Shown here in pieces: positions 20,861 through 31,945 of a DNA stretch of 64,000 bases. The stretch spans positions 1,364,001-1,428,000 of the forward strand of contig QCXZ01000137.1 in NCBI GenBank assembly GCA_025024175.1. The letters are read 5' to 3'. Position 1 is the first letter of the stretch, and every line of letters begins with the position of its first letter. This DNA is from Rhyzopertha dominica. Taxonomy: Eukaryota; Arthropoda; Insecta; Coleoptera; Bostrichidae. A model generated the notes under the pieces. The model had not been told where the DNA came from. It saw only the letters and a list, made by a program, of their open reading frames with translations, and made no database searches. Made by a program: the position numbers and the translations under genes.

Positions 20861-21929
20861 GTGTTTAAGATGCCTCCGACAATCGTGAGTCCCGCCGATT
20901 GTGAAGTACGGGCTGTTATACGATTTCTTAGTGCTAAAGGCGTAAAACCGATCGATATTCATCGTGAGATCTGTCAAGATTACGGACAAAACATTATGAG
21001 TGATGGAATGGTAAGGAAATGGGTGAGAGCATTTAAAGATGGCCGCACAAATGTGCATGAAGAACGGAGTGGGCGTCCTTCGGTCGTTAATGAAGATTTG
21101 GTGCAGAAAGTGAACGAAAAGGTGAGAGAAAACAAACACATTACAATTTCATCATTGTGCGACCGCTTTCCTCAATATTCTCGTAGTGTTTTGTATCGCA
21201 TTGTGACCGAGAACTTGAATTACCGGAAATTGTGTTCACGTTGGGTTCCGAAAATGTTGACGGATTTGCACAAAACCCAACGTTTAGGCAGTGCATTGAC
21301 TTTCCTTGAGCGGTACCACAATGAAGGTGAAGATTTTTTAGACCAAATCGTTACTGGTGACGAAACATGGGTGGCCTACGTAACACCAGAATCGAAACAA
21401 CAATCCATGGAATGGCGACATTCATCATCACCCAAAAAAGTGAAGTTTAAGCAAACAATTTCTGCCCGGAAAATCATGTGCACAGTTTTTTGGGACAGAA
21501 AAGGAGTATTGCTAGTGGAGTTTTTGCCTCGTAATGAGACAATCAATGCAGCGTCTTATTGTAAGACATTGAACAATTTGCGTCGTGCAATCCAGACGTG
21601 GCAAGTTGAGTAAGGGTATCGTTTTGCTGCATGACAATGCCCGTCCGCATGTGGCTACTCGGACCAAAGATCTCATCAAATCTTTTAAATGGGAAACTCT
21701 AGATCATCCTCCATACAGCCCTGATCTGGCGCCCAGCGACTACCATCTGTTTCTGCACTTGAAGAAACACCTGGGTGGTCAGCGTCTTCAAGACGATAAC
21801 GAAGTCGAAACATTTGTGATACAGTGGTTAACAACTCAGGCGGCAGAATTTTATGAGGAGGGTATTCAAAAACTGGTGCCACGTTATGACAAGTGCCTCA
21901 ATATTCACGGAAATTATGTAGAAAAGTAG
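20861..21929 (+). pseudogene. mariner transposase with one frameshift
   Basis: The first 243 or so codons (from 20861; an alternative Met is three codons on) contain the helix-turn-helix region (SDGMVRKWVRAFKDGR), the linker RWVPKML at about residues 127-133 (mariner WVPHEL signature), and VTGDETWVAY with the first Asp at residue 167. Near 21585-21600 the frame changes. The second part gives LLHDNARPH (second Asp) and YSPDLAPSDYHLF (third Asp, with 34 residues between them). This is the D,D34D triad and YSPDLAP signature of mariner. It ends at NIHGNYVEK with a stop at 21927-21929. All catalytic residues are present. The frameshift, probably a small deletion, is the only evident lesion and could also be a sequencing error. 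Confidence 0.88.
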
Positions 21930-21990
21930 ATTAAGGTACAGGCTTTCATGTAAGATAAAATTATTGCGATATCTTTGCACGTCTTTTTTT

Positions 21991-22027
21991 AATTCCAAAA
22001 CGGTACTTACTTAAAAAACATGCCTCG
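21991..22027 (-). repeat. Right TIR of the mariner
   Basis: Reverse complement of the left TIR with few differences. Ends at CATGCCTCG followed by TA. Confidence 0.85.
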
Positions 22028-22029
22028 TA

Positions 22030-23269
22030 TAATATGCAGGATATAAATTTATTTTAAGTATATGTTAGGCTTATTTAGAGAGTTAGAAAGTAAATAAAAA
22101 CATACTTAAAATAAGTCCTCAAACCCAGGCGAGAGATTATTTGCATCTATANTTTAAAACNCCGGTAAAAAATAAGGGATGTTAACAAAACACTGATCTC
22201 TAAAACTCACCGTTATATTTCACGCTTGTCAGCTTACATCTAACTCGTGTTCTAGCTCGACTTGAATTATGTATCTCTGTTGCATTCTCTCCGGAGTAAA
22301 ACATCCCCTTGAATCTGCGTCTGACGTCACAGACATCTGCTAGTTGACATCCCATCAAGCTAATCTAAATACAGAATCCGGGATAAATCTCGACATACTG
22401 GCGCTTAAATTGTGTTTGTTTCCGTAACAGCATTTGCGAAACAACCGCCAAGACGAGGTTTACGTACACGCTATCTAATCTAATTTGTGGAATTTGCTTT
22501 TACAGCATGTTGAAGATACAATTTATTTATTGCTCTGTAGGGCAATTTTTCGACGTGAGAATGATTTGTCTTGAAACCCTCATCCAAAAACGCTTCTCTC
22601 TAATGGAGTTGTCGAACGTAAATGAATTAATAATTAGCTGGGGGTAAGGTGTGTTATTTTAGTAGCCAGGTGAGCTACGGTCCACGGATCACCGCTCTGC
22701 AGTGACAGATCGATAAGTCATGTTTGAAGTCGTAATAATACCCAGGTTTCGAGATTTGATATTAAGTGAGGCCACTATAAAGGAGCAAGAGTATTTTGAC
22801 CTGTTTGTTATACTAAATAATCTGCACAATTTTTCTATTGCGCGGTGTTCAAAAAATAATGATTATGGAACATACAGTTTGTTACCTGCTAAAAAATAAT
22901 GCTACCAATAAAAATAGTTCNCGTTGATCCTTTCGTTGTGAAGTGCTAGAATATAGACTGCTCAACTTTTTCTTTGAAATCAAGAATCAAACGAGAAATC
23001 TAATTTTTCTATTTATTGGAATCTTCTATTCTTATAGCTTTCAGCGTTTGATGGAAGTCATCTGCATTGTCTTCTATTGTCCCGTGTAACTCTGGCTTTG
23101 GAATTTGAAGAAATATTGTCTTAGAAAGGTTTTTTCCTACAACGGAAACCATACCATCAATAGTTACAATTACAGTCACTAGGCATTATTCGTTATTATA
23201 TAGATATGAGGTTAACAGAAAATGTGCTTCAAAATCTCGTCACGGCGGCCTAAATAACCACTGCCGCGA
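22030..23269. other. No gene recognised
   Basis: Mixed AT-rich sequence with three isolated Ns (22152, 22161, 22921). A moderately GC-richer part lies at 22200-22700. No coding or repeat feature is supportable. Confidence 0.45.
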
Positions 23270-23640
23270 CACATTTCTGTTCAGAACTCTTAATAATCCC
23301 AGATATCCCGGATTGCTTTCCATCTGCCCGTGCCACATGGTCACGTCTTCGGTCTCCGGAGGGAAACGTGAAATTAGCAATTTTATTCCTTAAGTTTCTC
23401 GGCCGTCCTAATATTTCTGAATAATGGAATCCTTAATACCTCTTATTATTCCACCGCCTGCTTTATATTCATATATACGCAAAGTCTATTTTCCTTCACT
23501 TCCGGACGCACTGAACTTACCGGCCATATTGCCAGCGCTCGCTGAATAAGAATGTCTCTATTTCGAGATATGATTGTAGTGGCCGTTATTGGACAGGCCG
23601 GTGGGTACCCTGATGGTAGATAGTGGACTCCACGTGCTTG
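23270..23640. other. GC-richer unique island
   Basis: CpG-bearing segment with words such as GCCCGTGCCACATGG and CTTCCGGACGC. There is no coding support. It is a candidate conserved noncoding island by composition. Confidence 0.25.
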
Positions 23641-24228
23641 CTAATGAATGATCGAAGTTTTTGTTCTTGCGGGTGGTATAATATTGATGGCGGTGAATGA
23701 ATGTTGTCACTCCTTTTGCGTCGCTATTCTATTCAAACATCGTATATTTAGTTCCATTGGTACCACCCAAAAAGGTCAAAGCGTACATTGGAAACTCAAG
23801 CTTCTTCAAAATAATTATTTTTTGGAATGTCAATGTTATATTTAAGCTGTTGTATTAAAAGACAAAGCACCATGTGTTGGGTGACAGAAAAGCAGAAGTA
23901 GACTATATTTTCTCGAGGAAACATTGAGTGGGTAGTAAAATTTCTTTCTAATTTGGCATCTCTGCTTCTAAATCCAGAGAATCTGCATTAATTGCTACAT
24001 GTGGAGTTATTTAAATTAGTCACGTACGATAGACCACAGAAATCTAGATGCAAATGTCAAAGGCCTGTGACTAAGTTGTTCATGTATTAAGAAATAAGGC
24101 TGTCTTTCCATTTTACCTCTTGGATGATTAAAATTTTTCAGTGGCACACAAACTATTCATAATAAATTGTCCAACTGGTATTGAGACCTTTTACACTTGC
24201 AAGCTTTGCGTCATTCGTAATATACAGG
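23641..24228. other. No gene recognised
   Basis: AT-rich sequence. A 65-codon frame at 23648-23845 has no family motif. Confidence 0.45.
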
Positions 24229-24320
24229 GTGATCCATTAAGAATGGGCAATCTCTGAACTGGAGAGACTACACACTAAAATATGTAAATGTTGAAGGTTT
24301 ACGAGATACAGGGTGTTCAA

Positions 24321-24590
24321 AGTTGGAATTTTAATTGTTATTTTAAGCAGTATCGTCTGGAAAATTGCCAACTTTATGTTTTTTTTTGCACGAGAATTAC
24401 GAAATTTAGCACTATGTATACAAAGCGTTAGTTACACCCTGTTACTTAAGTAAATTACAACATATCTTTTTTGCCTAACGAGTTATGGCTAAAATGACTA
24501 GAAAATCTGAAAGGCAGTTCCATTTTCAATAAAATAATGCACTCTTGTTTATTTTATGTAACCTTATCAGTTTTTGAGTTATTTGCATTA
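24321..24590 (+). repeat. Left inverted arm
   Basis: Shares AGTTGGAATTTTAATT, TTTTAAGCAGTATCGTCTGG and GCACTCTTGTTTATTT, plus ATCAGTTTTTGAGTTATTTG, with the reverse complement of 25192-25340. Contains an insertion at about 24376-24535. Confidence 0.65.
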
Positions 24591-24699
24591 TCAATTTTTC
24601 GTGAAAAGATATATTTGAAAATTTTACTGTCACTAAGTAAGAGTGTTTATTGTATTTCTAAAAATTCTAAAATAAGAAAATGCCACAACATAATAAATT

Positions 24700-25135
24700 T
24701 TCTAACAGTGAAATGCGTAATATGATTTCTGTTTTTGCTCAGTCAAATTATAGTGGACTTAGTGCAGCCACAAGGTATTTCTAATTATACCCAAATCTAA
24801 GACAACCCAATCAAACCGTTCAGACGTATTTACATCCGTCTAGCCGAAACAAGGTGTTTTCGTCCTAAAAGCTTAAATGGTGCTAAAAAAACCATCAACC
24901 TCGATGATGAAGACGAGGTTTTAGTTCGTATTTCGGAAAATCCAGATATCAGCACTCGTCGGTTAAGTGCGGCAACATGAATAAGGCAATCGTCTATCTG
25001 GAAAATTTTAAAGAAAGATAATCTCCATCCATATCACTATACTCCTGTCCAAAATTTGTTACCTCAAGATTTACCAGTTCGTCTACAGTTTGCTCGATTT
25101 ATCCTAGGTAAACAAACTGAAAACCAGGATTTTCT
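24700..25135 (+). pseudogene. IS630/Tc1-like transposase, N-terminal part
   Basis: Shifting frames give MISVFAQSNYSGLSAATRYF, RRIYIRLAETRCFRPKSL, DDEDEVLVRISENPDIS and TRRLSAAT. After a stop comes RQSSIWKILKKDNLHPYHYT, then PVQNLLPQDLPVRLQFARFI. This is the helix-turn-helix and linker half of an insect IS630/mariner-like family that continues with a D-D-D/E catalytic domain. That domain is missing here: the sequence passes at ENQDFLNK into the right inverted arm. Stops and frameshifts make it non-functional. Confidence 0.7.
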
Positions 25136-25191
25136 TAATAAACTTAAAAGAATATATTCATTTTACAACAAACAAAATTCATTAAATGTTT

Positions 25192-25345
25192 AAAATGCAA
25201 ATAACTCAAAAACTGATAGAGTTACATGAAATAAACAAGAGTGCCCTTTTTATTGCCAAACAGTTTAAAGTTGTCAATTTTCCAGACGATACTGCTTAAA
25301 ACCACAAAATTATTGAGAAATTTCAAATTAAAATTCCAACTCTTT
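25192..25345 (-). repeat. Right inverted arm (outer end lost)
   Basis: Reverse complement of the left arm blocks (GCAAATAACTCAAAAACTGA, CCAGACGATACTGCTTAAAA). Breaks off before an ACACCCTGTAT terminus. Confidence 0.65.
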
Positions 25346-25439
25346 TCGAAGCGCTATTATAACATTATTGCCAGTAATTTTTTGTTTCAAAAAATTAGGA
25401 AATTGTTCCAGCATATAATTTTGTGAATGTCCTATTTTA

Positions 25440-25870
25440 ATATATTTCCAAAGAATCAATCCAAGCCCATAATTAATTCCGTTGGATCCTCCTTTCGTAA
25501 AATACCTATCAGGCTGGAGCCAAGCGGCTCCTGAAACCTCGGCCATATTTCAGCGATCCAAGACGCAGCCAGTCCCTCGGGCAAAAATCGCCTTATAAAT
25601 TAACCCCCTTCCGTCATATGCAGATAACAGAAAAGCCGTTATTTCAGCAATTTCCCGAGTTCCGGGTCGGCCCACTTCAATACCGCCGCGGACGGTATTG
25701 ATTGAATTTATGTTAAGTGTCCTCCTGATTGCACGTAATAGCTCGTCAGCGTCTTCATAACGGAGGTCCTTGTGCCAGCCGGTCGTCTTTTGCACAGCCA
25801 ATACGCCGCAGGCAGACAGGACGAACTATGCACGGGGGCTTGGGCGAGAATCAATTATGATGCGAAGGCG
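25440..25870. other. GC-rich unique island
   Basis: Contains CpG-rich words (CCGCCGCGGACGG, GGTCGGCCC). An 83-codon minus-strand frame at 25801-25550 has a protein-like composition but no motif, no ATG context and no splice sites of note. A plus-strand frame overlaps its end. I treat it as noncoding with low certainty. Confidence 0.3.
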
Positions 25871-25984
25871 GCTTTAATAGACGAGGAGAAGCATGGTAAA
25901 ATTGGGGACAATCGTGTTAGTGAAGGGATTGTACGTCAAGAACGAGAAGATTTTAAATCATGATCGATAGATTTCTAGTGCAAA

Positions 25985-26280
25985 GCTTTGCGACAGCTAC
26001 TATACATTCTTTTAAACATCTACCCATGAAGAAGTTTTGGTTACTAGAGAAATTACTCTGCCAGAGAGCAGGACCAGTTATTGACGACTCACTCTCGAAA
26101 GAACAAGCAGGTTTTAGGAAGACGAGAAGTTGCTGTGATCAAGTCTTGGCTCTAACAACATATGCTGAAGCTGGTTTCCAGAAACGATTGAAAACTGTAG
26201 TAGTGTTCCTAGATTTATCGGCGGCCTATAATAATGCGTGGAAAGATGGATTGATCCTCAAACCATTTAATACTCTGAAA
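25985..26280 (+). pseudogene. LINE reverse transcriptase fragment (R1/jockey-like)
   Basis: A continuous frame contains WLLEKLLCQRAGPVIDDSLS, KEQAGFRKTRSCCDQVLALT, EAGFQKRLKTVVVFLDLSAA and YNNAWKDGL. The EQAGFR and CDQVLALT blocks and the FLDLSAAYD-like motif A (D present, second D replaced by N) are typical of a LINE RT fingers/palm region. Both sides are truncated: no endonuclease, no YADD box. Differences from the 9.7-kb and 17-kb LINEs show it is a separate family. Confidence 0.75.
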
Positions 26281-26679
26281 TGTGTTCATAGTTACTTATA
26301 GAGCAAACGTACAAACAGTACCATAAAAGGTGACCCTTTTTTAGGTACCTATGTTGCATTATCCAGTATAGTAACTTTATAATATTATACAGGATGTCTG
26401 TAAAGTATATACCAAAAACGAAACAGGGTATTCNTCCAATAAAATTAATGGAGATATTCAATATACAATTTTTATGTTCGAGCTTTGTGGAGGGAATTAC
26501 ACTCCTATAAATTGACGACTTTGAAGAAGATTTGTATTTTTTTTTCAGTCATCACTAAAGCAACTTAACTAACACTTGATGGAAATAGTTTTCAGAAAAA
26601 GCTTTACATACATAAAAACTTTAAGAAAACACTGGAAATAGTTTTTTTTTTTCTAAAACTGCATGAAAAATTAGTTTCT

Positions 26680-27368
26680 ATAAGAACAAAGGGTCTTAGC
26701 CCTTGATGTTTTGCGATTTTTCGGTGGAAACTAATTTTAGCTCAAAATCGACACACAGATGTATTTTAAGTTGCAGATTCCAAAAATTTGATAAAAAATG
26801 AGCTAGGACGTCGGGCGGCCTAATTTACTCCGCTTTTAGATGGAACCGTTGTAGCTAGCGACAGACGGATACCACTCCGAAATTCAGGAGGTCCAGAATA
26901 GTAAATATGCTTGAAATTATACAAATCGGAGGTGCACAATTTTTAAGGTCCAAAAAGAACAGAGGGGTTAGCCTTTGATGTTTTGTGATTTTTCGGTGCA
27001 AACTAATTTTAGCTCAAAATCGACACACAGATGTATTTTGAGCTGCAGATTCCAAAAATTTGATCAGAAATAAGCTAGCACATCAGGTGGCCTAATTTAC
27101 TCCGCTTTTAGATCGAACCGTTGTAGCTAGCGACCAACGGATACCATTCCGAAATTCAGGAGGTTTAGATTAGTAAATGTGCTTGAAATTATACAAATCG
27201 GAGGTGCAAAAATTTAAGGTCCAAAAAGAACAAAGGGGTTAGCATTTGATGTTTTGTGACTTTTCGGTGGAAACTAATTTTAGCTCAAAATCGACACACA
27301 GATGTATTTTGAGCTGCAGATTCCGAAAATTTGATCAGAAATGGGCTAGGACGTCGGGCGGCCTAATT
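26680..27368. repeat. 271-bp tandem repeat, about 2.5 copies
   Basis: The word GATGTTTTG starts at 26705, 26977 and 27248, giving periods of 272 and 271. Each unit then repeats TTTTCGGTG(G/C)AAACTAATTT, AAAATCGACACACAGATGTA, (C/A)GGGCGGCCTAATTT-like and TTGTAGCTAGCGAC blocks. The third unit breaks off after GGGCGGCCTAATTT at about 27368. It has no coding potential that I recognise. It could be a small satellite array or the internal tandem unit of a nonautonomous transposon such as a Helitron. Confidence 0.85.
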
Positions 27369-27629
27369 TCATACATTTTATTCTTTTCACGGACAAAAAA
27401 TTCGGTTCATAATGAATATTCTTGGTACTAAATTTGTCAAAGCTATCTTGATGTAAATAAGAAATAATAAAGTCTCCTAGTAGGTATACTAGAAATTATT
27501 TAACGATCATAATATCTGTGATATTGAAATTTATAAGTAATGACAAATAAATATCGAAAATGCAATAGTTGCGAAACAATTTAAATCAACTATATCAGCT
27601 ATTTAGTCGATTCAACCTTTTCTGGTTTT
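27369..27629. other. AT-rich spacer
   Basis: Nothing recognised. Confidence 0.5.
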
Positions 27630-28190
27630 ACTCGATCATCGTCGCTTGGCGTCTTTCAGCGCCGGCTTGCTACATGACGTCGATCGCCGTCGTTTATCTC
27701 CTCGCGTTGTAAATGGGTCCCGTGCGAAAAAATTGTGGACGTTATTGTCATTTCGGACCACAATGGACGGTTATTACGGATATTCCCGCGACGCGCCTGA
27801 GTTTCAGAGATTTTTCAGAGTTATTAAATGCGCCCGGCCGTCCTCAAGTGGAGAGAATGACGATGGAGGGTAGATAAAGTTGGAGCTCGAAAAACATGAA
27901 CTTTTGGAATTCACGAAATCTTTTTTGTTGGAGAGAAGACATCTCAGCACCGAGGGTTTCATGTTGGAATTAGGTGGCGTGGCTAACTAACTTTATCGTC
28001 CCTCGGCGAAATTAGATCAACAATTAGGGTAATTAATACGTCAAATATGCGTCCTTCCCTAATTTGCCACCGGAGAGGGCTTTAGTTGGTAATGTAGGTG
28101 GGAACCGCGCCCCAGGCAAATCATTGCAATTAGAGCCACGTCGTCACGTTGCACCAGGTGACCTAAAGCTTGATCCACAGTTAAAGGTAG
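27630..28190. other. GC-rich unique island
   Basis: CpG-rich (TGGCGTCTTTCAGCGCCGG, GTCGATCGCCGTCG) followed by a TAAT/ATTA-bearing part. A 75-codon plus frame at 27646 has an Arg/Ser-rich composition with no domain. Probably noncoding. Confidence 0.3.
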
Positions 28191-29949
28191 ATGATTTTTA
28201 AGCATTTAACGACCTACACACAAAATTGTCAGTATCTCAATAAAATGCTTCTTGATTTGCTAATTTAGTCCAAATGTATTTGTGGTAATTATGTGTCATA
28301 TTTTTGATCAGATAGTACTCAGTATTATTCTTAAGCAGACTGATACATATTATCGATTTGAATATTAACAGGTATATTTATAAACCAATTACCTATTTCT
28401 ATTAATTTACAAGAATATAAGCTCTAGAAACCCCAATGTTTTTTTTCTATTAGTCACCCTTTCCTGTTCTTCTAAAGATTACTAAAATTGTTTTCTTTTG
28501 GGATGCATTTACTCCTGTTTTTATCACAATTTGATGCTGTTGGAACGAATTCCTTTAAGAATTGTATGGATGTGTCAAATTTAGCGGCCTGTCTGATTAT
28601 TTTTTTTTGCAAAAAACATACAGTTTACAAAGCAAACCTCACAAATCCCACATGAACAAAAAACATAAAAATGCCATGCAGTGATATAACATTAAATAAG
28701 ATGGCGAGTTATAGCCATTTGTAATTTGCCATTGTCAAGAAAATCGTAGTAGGTACCGAAACATGGACTCCTGAGTTTGCATAATTGTCAGAAAATATGT
28801 CCTAAAGCTCAAGAAATAAACTGGAAAAATTGGAGGATATTATTCCCCAAATTTTTACTGAAAGGTTGCTTCTTTTACTGAAGATGACAGCTTAGCTACA
28901 GACACCCGTATTTAATTATTCTAAATTATCGTGGTTAGGATTTTTCATGTATCATTTAGTTTTGATTTTTAGCATAACGGACGTTTTCTCCAAAAGACGC
29001 CACTGGACCACATCTGCATTGAAATGCACTACAGCTGCATGCTGCAGAAGCAACGGCACAAAGCGAGCGCGTACCGTGGCTGCGCTCTAGGCTGCGTTAT
29101 AAAAGATGCACGAATCCAAAACGTCGATGCCTCTCACTCTTCTCTAATTACAGCCGTTCCCGTAAAGGGCTGTTACGAGTCAGACACTAATTTCATTTAC
29201 ATACTAGGCACTTCACGACTGTAATTGCTCCCTCATTATGCAGTTAAAATTTTAATGGCCGTCGGCTGTTGATGTACTGCATCCCCCGCTATGGCGGCGC
29301 CTGTTATCTTGAAATTCCCCAAGAGCTTAAAGCAATACGTGCTGCGGTTTAGATGCTTGAAGAAAAGGACAATTCTGTTTGGTTTAGAAAATTTCTCTTC
29401 GTTAATATTTATATGTTTGAAGTCAGAAGCAGAAGTAAGATTTTTTACAACGAATTTTTCCAAATATTTAGTGGGTTTTCAGTTTTCAGGAGTTTTAAGG
29501 AAAGTTTTTGATGTTAAATTATCAAGAAACGATCTATGAGACTGACTTATGCAGAGGGTTTTACAGCTTGATGGTCGGCCGTCCTAAACTATTGGGATTA
29601 GTGCCACGCTTCAAAGTTCCTAAATGGGCCGTATTCAAAAAAACCTTGTTGGCTAAAAATTTAACTTTTTCCACTATACATTTTTGAAACTTGCTAGTTG
29701 TGATAATTTAGCAATCAATAAAACATAGAAGCTTTTATAACAAATTTTATTTAATGCAGATCTGATGCTAACTGGCGCAACCCGCGATCTATTTTTACGT
29801 GATACTTGATTGGGTTTAAATTTTCCGATGTATAAAAATAAAAGCCTTTGCATGTCATAACGAATTTATACAAATTTAATATAAAAACTTACAAATTAGT
29901 AAGTAGAAAATTATTTACGTCTGTTAGAAAACATTTATAATAGTGCACA
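28191..29949. other. No gene recognised; short GC-richer part at 29000-29310
   Basis: AT-rich sequence with a 300-bp GC-richer stretch around 29.0-29.3 kb. Overlapping frames on both strands at 29236-29539 are mirror shadows without motifs. Confidence 0.45.
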
Positions 29950-30029
29950 ATAAAATTTATACACGGTATCGATTATGTTCATTACAGCTTGTTAATAAGC
30001 ATATTACACGAGTCACAAACTAAAAAAAA

Positions 30030-30960
30030 TTACTCACTATCACTTTCTCTACTAAAATCACGATTAACTTCTATTATTAATTCTTGTACATGATTCGCTC
30101 TGTACCGATTTTCAATGTCCAGTACATGCCGCACTGAATTTCTCCATGCATCGAAACTTGTTATTTCAGCTTCGTGTCTAATTTTTAGCAGCATTTCATT
30201 GCTAAATTTTCCACCGGTGTTCCCTCGTCGAATTCCTTGTTTCAACTGCCCCCATATCATTTCAATGGGGTTGAAAATGCAATGATATGGGGGTAATCGT
30301 AGAATGGTGTGTCCACATTTAGAAGCGAGGATGTCAATTTTAAATTTCTTCGAAAATATGTTTGTGCCTAGCACTTCCAACAATTATTTTTTTGTGTAGT
30401 CCTCTACGAAGTATAAATATTCTTTTCTTAAAAACTCTTGAATGGTTGCATTATTAGTTGTTGTATTTGNAATTTTATCCAGTTGTCCATTATTCATATC
30501 GGAAAGATAATCGGCGCTTGCTNTTTTTAAATTTTTACATCCAAGCTACAGGGCTCCAGGAACGAAACCATTTTCACCTCCTGCGTGTAGAATCATTATT
30601 CTTTTTCCTTTTGACGCCGGAATATTGACGTTGCTCTTCCCTGAGTCATCAACCAATCTTTTTTCATTGTATCATGGGTATCGTACCATGTTTCGTCGAG
30701 GAAAAATATCGGACGATTTTCCTGCCTATACATTTTCTTATTACCTGGCTTTCCATCAAGCATTGCTTCTTCTCCACCTTTTTCATTGAAAAGCCAATGG
30801 TTTTAACATACTTTTGCAGGGTATGCTCGGAGGTATATGCCGCGACAGATCCTAGTGATAAGAATGAACATATTTAATTGTTTCGGAGGTACTCAGTTTA
30901 AAATCAGCAATAATCTGTTTGACCAGTTGTCCTGCGAAATGTATTTGTTATAAACGCCTT
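30030..30960 (-). pseudogene. DDE_3 family transposase, nearly full length but broken (copy 2)
   Basis: Reading leftward: QIIADFKLS near 30900, then KKVEKKQCLME-like and VIRKCIGRK blocks. ENRPIFFLDETWYDTHDTMK (first catalytic Asp) follows at about 30720-30660. A scrambled region lies where the DNASYH box should be. An open frame at 30383-30030 then carries HTILRLPPYHCIFNPIEMIW (catalytic Glu in NPIE), NSVRHVLDIE and a serine/acidic tail ending ESDSE. It has several stops, frameshifts and two Ns, and the second Asp is not identifiable. Same family as copies 1 and 3. Confidence 0.75.
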
Positions 30961-31339
30961 TTAACAAGTGGCTAAATGTAAGCATATCTGTAGGTATGAC
31001 TGAATAAGTAAAAAATATTGCACTTGGTACGCTTATATGCTGTAAAACTTTAAAATATAAGTAAACACATATGCTTTCAATACCGTTTATAGTAGGAGTA
31101 GAATAGTTCCGATTTCTTCTTATTTCAAAAAAAAATATACAAGTAGAAACTACGTTTATGACTCTCCGGATTAAAAGAAAATTTTACCCTGTGAAGAAAC
31201 AGAGCAGAGGACGATTGCACACCGCGATCAAAAATTAGAAAATATGGGCTGCCGCATTGAAATTGGAATGTTTAACATTCATGGTTATAAAAATAGATAC
31301 TACTCATTAAATTAGGAAAGAATACGATTTAGTCATACA
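30961..31339. other. AT-rich spacer
   Basis: No supported feature. Confidence 0.5.
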
Positions 31340-31945
31340 TTAAAAGCTATTAGATGAGAAATATTTGTAGTTGAAATAATAATACCAAATAATGCTCATT
31401 GATTTATGTGTATGGAAAAAGTTTTTAAAAAAGCCTAAACACAATTTTGGGATACGGTCCACTCCGCTGCAATACTTTCTCTGGAGGTCAGTTCCTGCCA
31501 TCTTTTCTGTAAGATCGTCTATAAGCTGTTGATTGAATATATCATGTTTCTTAAGTTGCCAAACAGAACACCATTCATCTTCAATGGTATAAGGAGCACG
31601 AAGGAAATCTTTTGTCCACAGAGGTTTTCTAGAAGTTAGCCGAGTTGTAGGTAGCTCTTGCAGATCTCGGGAAATCAGAAACTCATTAGGAGCTGATTGA
31701 TATTTTTTCCAAGCTTTATATGTAGCAAACTGTCTACGAATCTCCGGAGAAGCAATGTTTGAAAGAATCGGAAGCCAAGGTAATGAAGTTGACTTAATTG
31801 TCCTAGTGATTAGTCGCATTGCAGTAGTTAGCTGAGTGTCAATTTTTCCTGTGTGATGACACAGACGGGAAATCAGTACTCAGCAGTGCTATAAAGCAAG
31901 GCAATTGCAGAAGTACGGAGTACACTTGCGTTTGCACCCCAACAA
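31340..31945 (-). pseudogene. LINE C-terminal fragment (post-RT region, R1/jockey-like)
   Basis: Reading leftward from 31941: WGANASVLRTSAIALLYSTA, then (after shifts) HHTGKIDTQLTTAMRLITRT and an open frame with STSLPWLPILSNIASPEIRR and RLTSRKPLWT. The WLPILSNIAPP(E/H)RR block follows the RT in many insect LINEs, where it ends the second ORF. RT catalytic motifs and the 5' part are absent. It differs from the other LINE families in the window. Confidence 0.7.

Larger units (their letters stand above)
20708..22027 (+). mobile_element. mariner transposon, full-length (1,320 bp)
   Basis: Both ends are present. The left TIR starts CGAGGCATGTTTTATAAGTA at 20708 and the right TIR ends at 22027, its reverse complement starting CGAGGCATGTTTTTTAAGTA. 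The roughly 37-bp repeats differ at only a few positions. A TA dinucleotide flanks each end (20706-20707 and 22028-22029), the mariner target duplication. The length is normal for the family. The single coding defect suggests this is the youngest DNA transposon in the window. Confidence 0.9.
24229..25345 (+). mobile_element. IS630-like (ACAGGGTG-end) DNA transposon with long asymmetric inverted arms
   Basis: The left side carries two TACAGGGTG termini (24229 and 24308) and an internal inverted ACACCCTGT (24434). Bases 24321-24375 pair with 25265-25340, and 24536-24590 pair with 25192-25246. The left arm carries about 160 extra bases between these blocks where the right arm has about 18. The outer right terminus is lost at about 25345. 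Between the arms lies a broken transposase. It was probably an autonomous relative of the elements at 49.8 and 51 kb, later deleted through its catalytic domain. Confidence 0.6.

Noticed and set aside
25550..25801. 83-codon minus-strand frame with globular-looking composition
   Set aside because: No family similarity, no splice sites and no neighbours. It sits in a CpG island where open frames are common. Cross-species conservation at codon positions would be needed to revive it.
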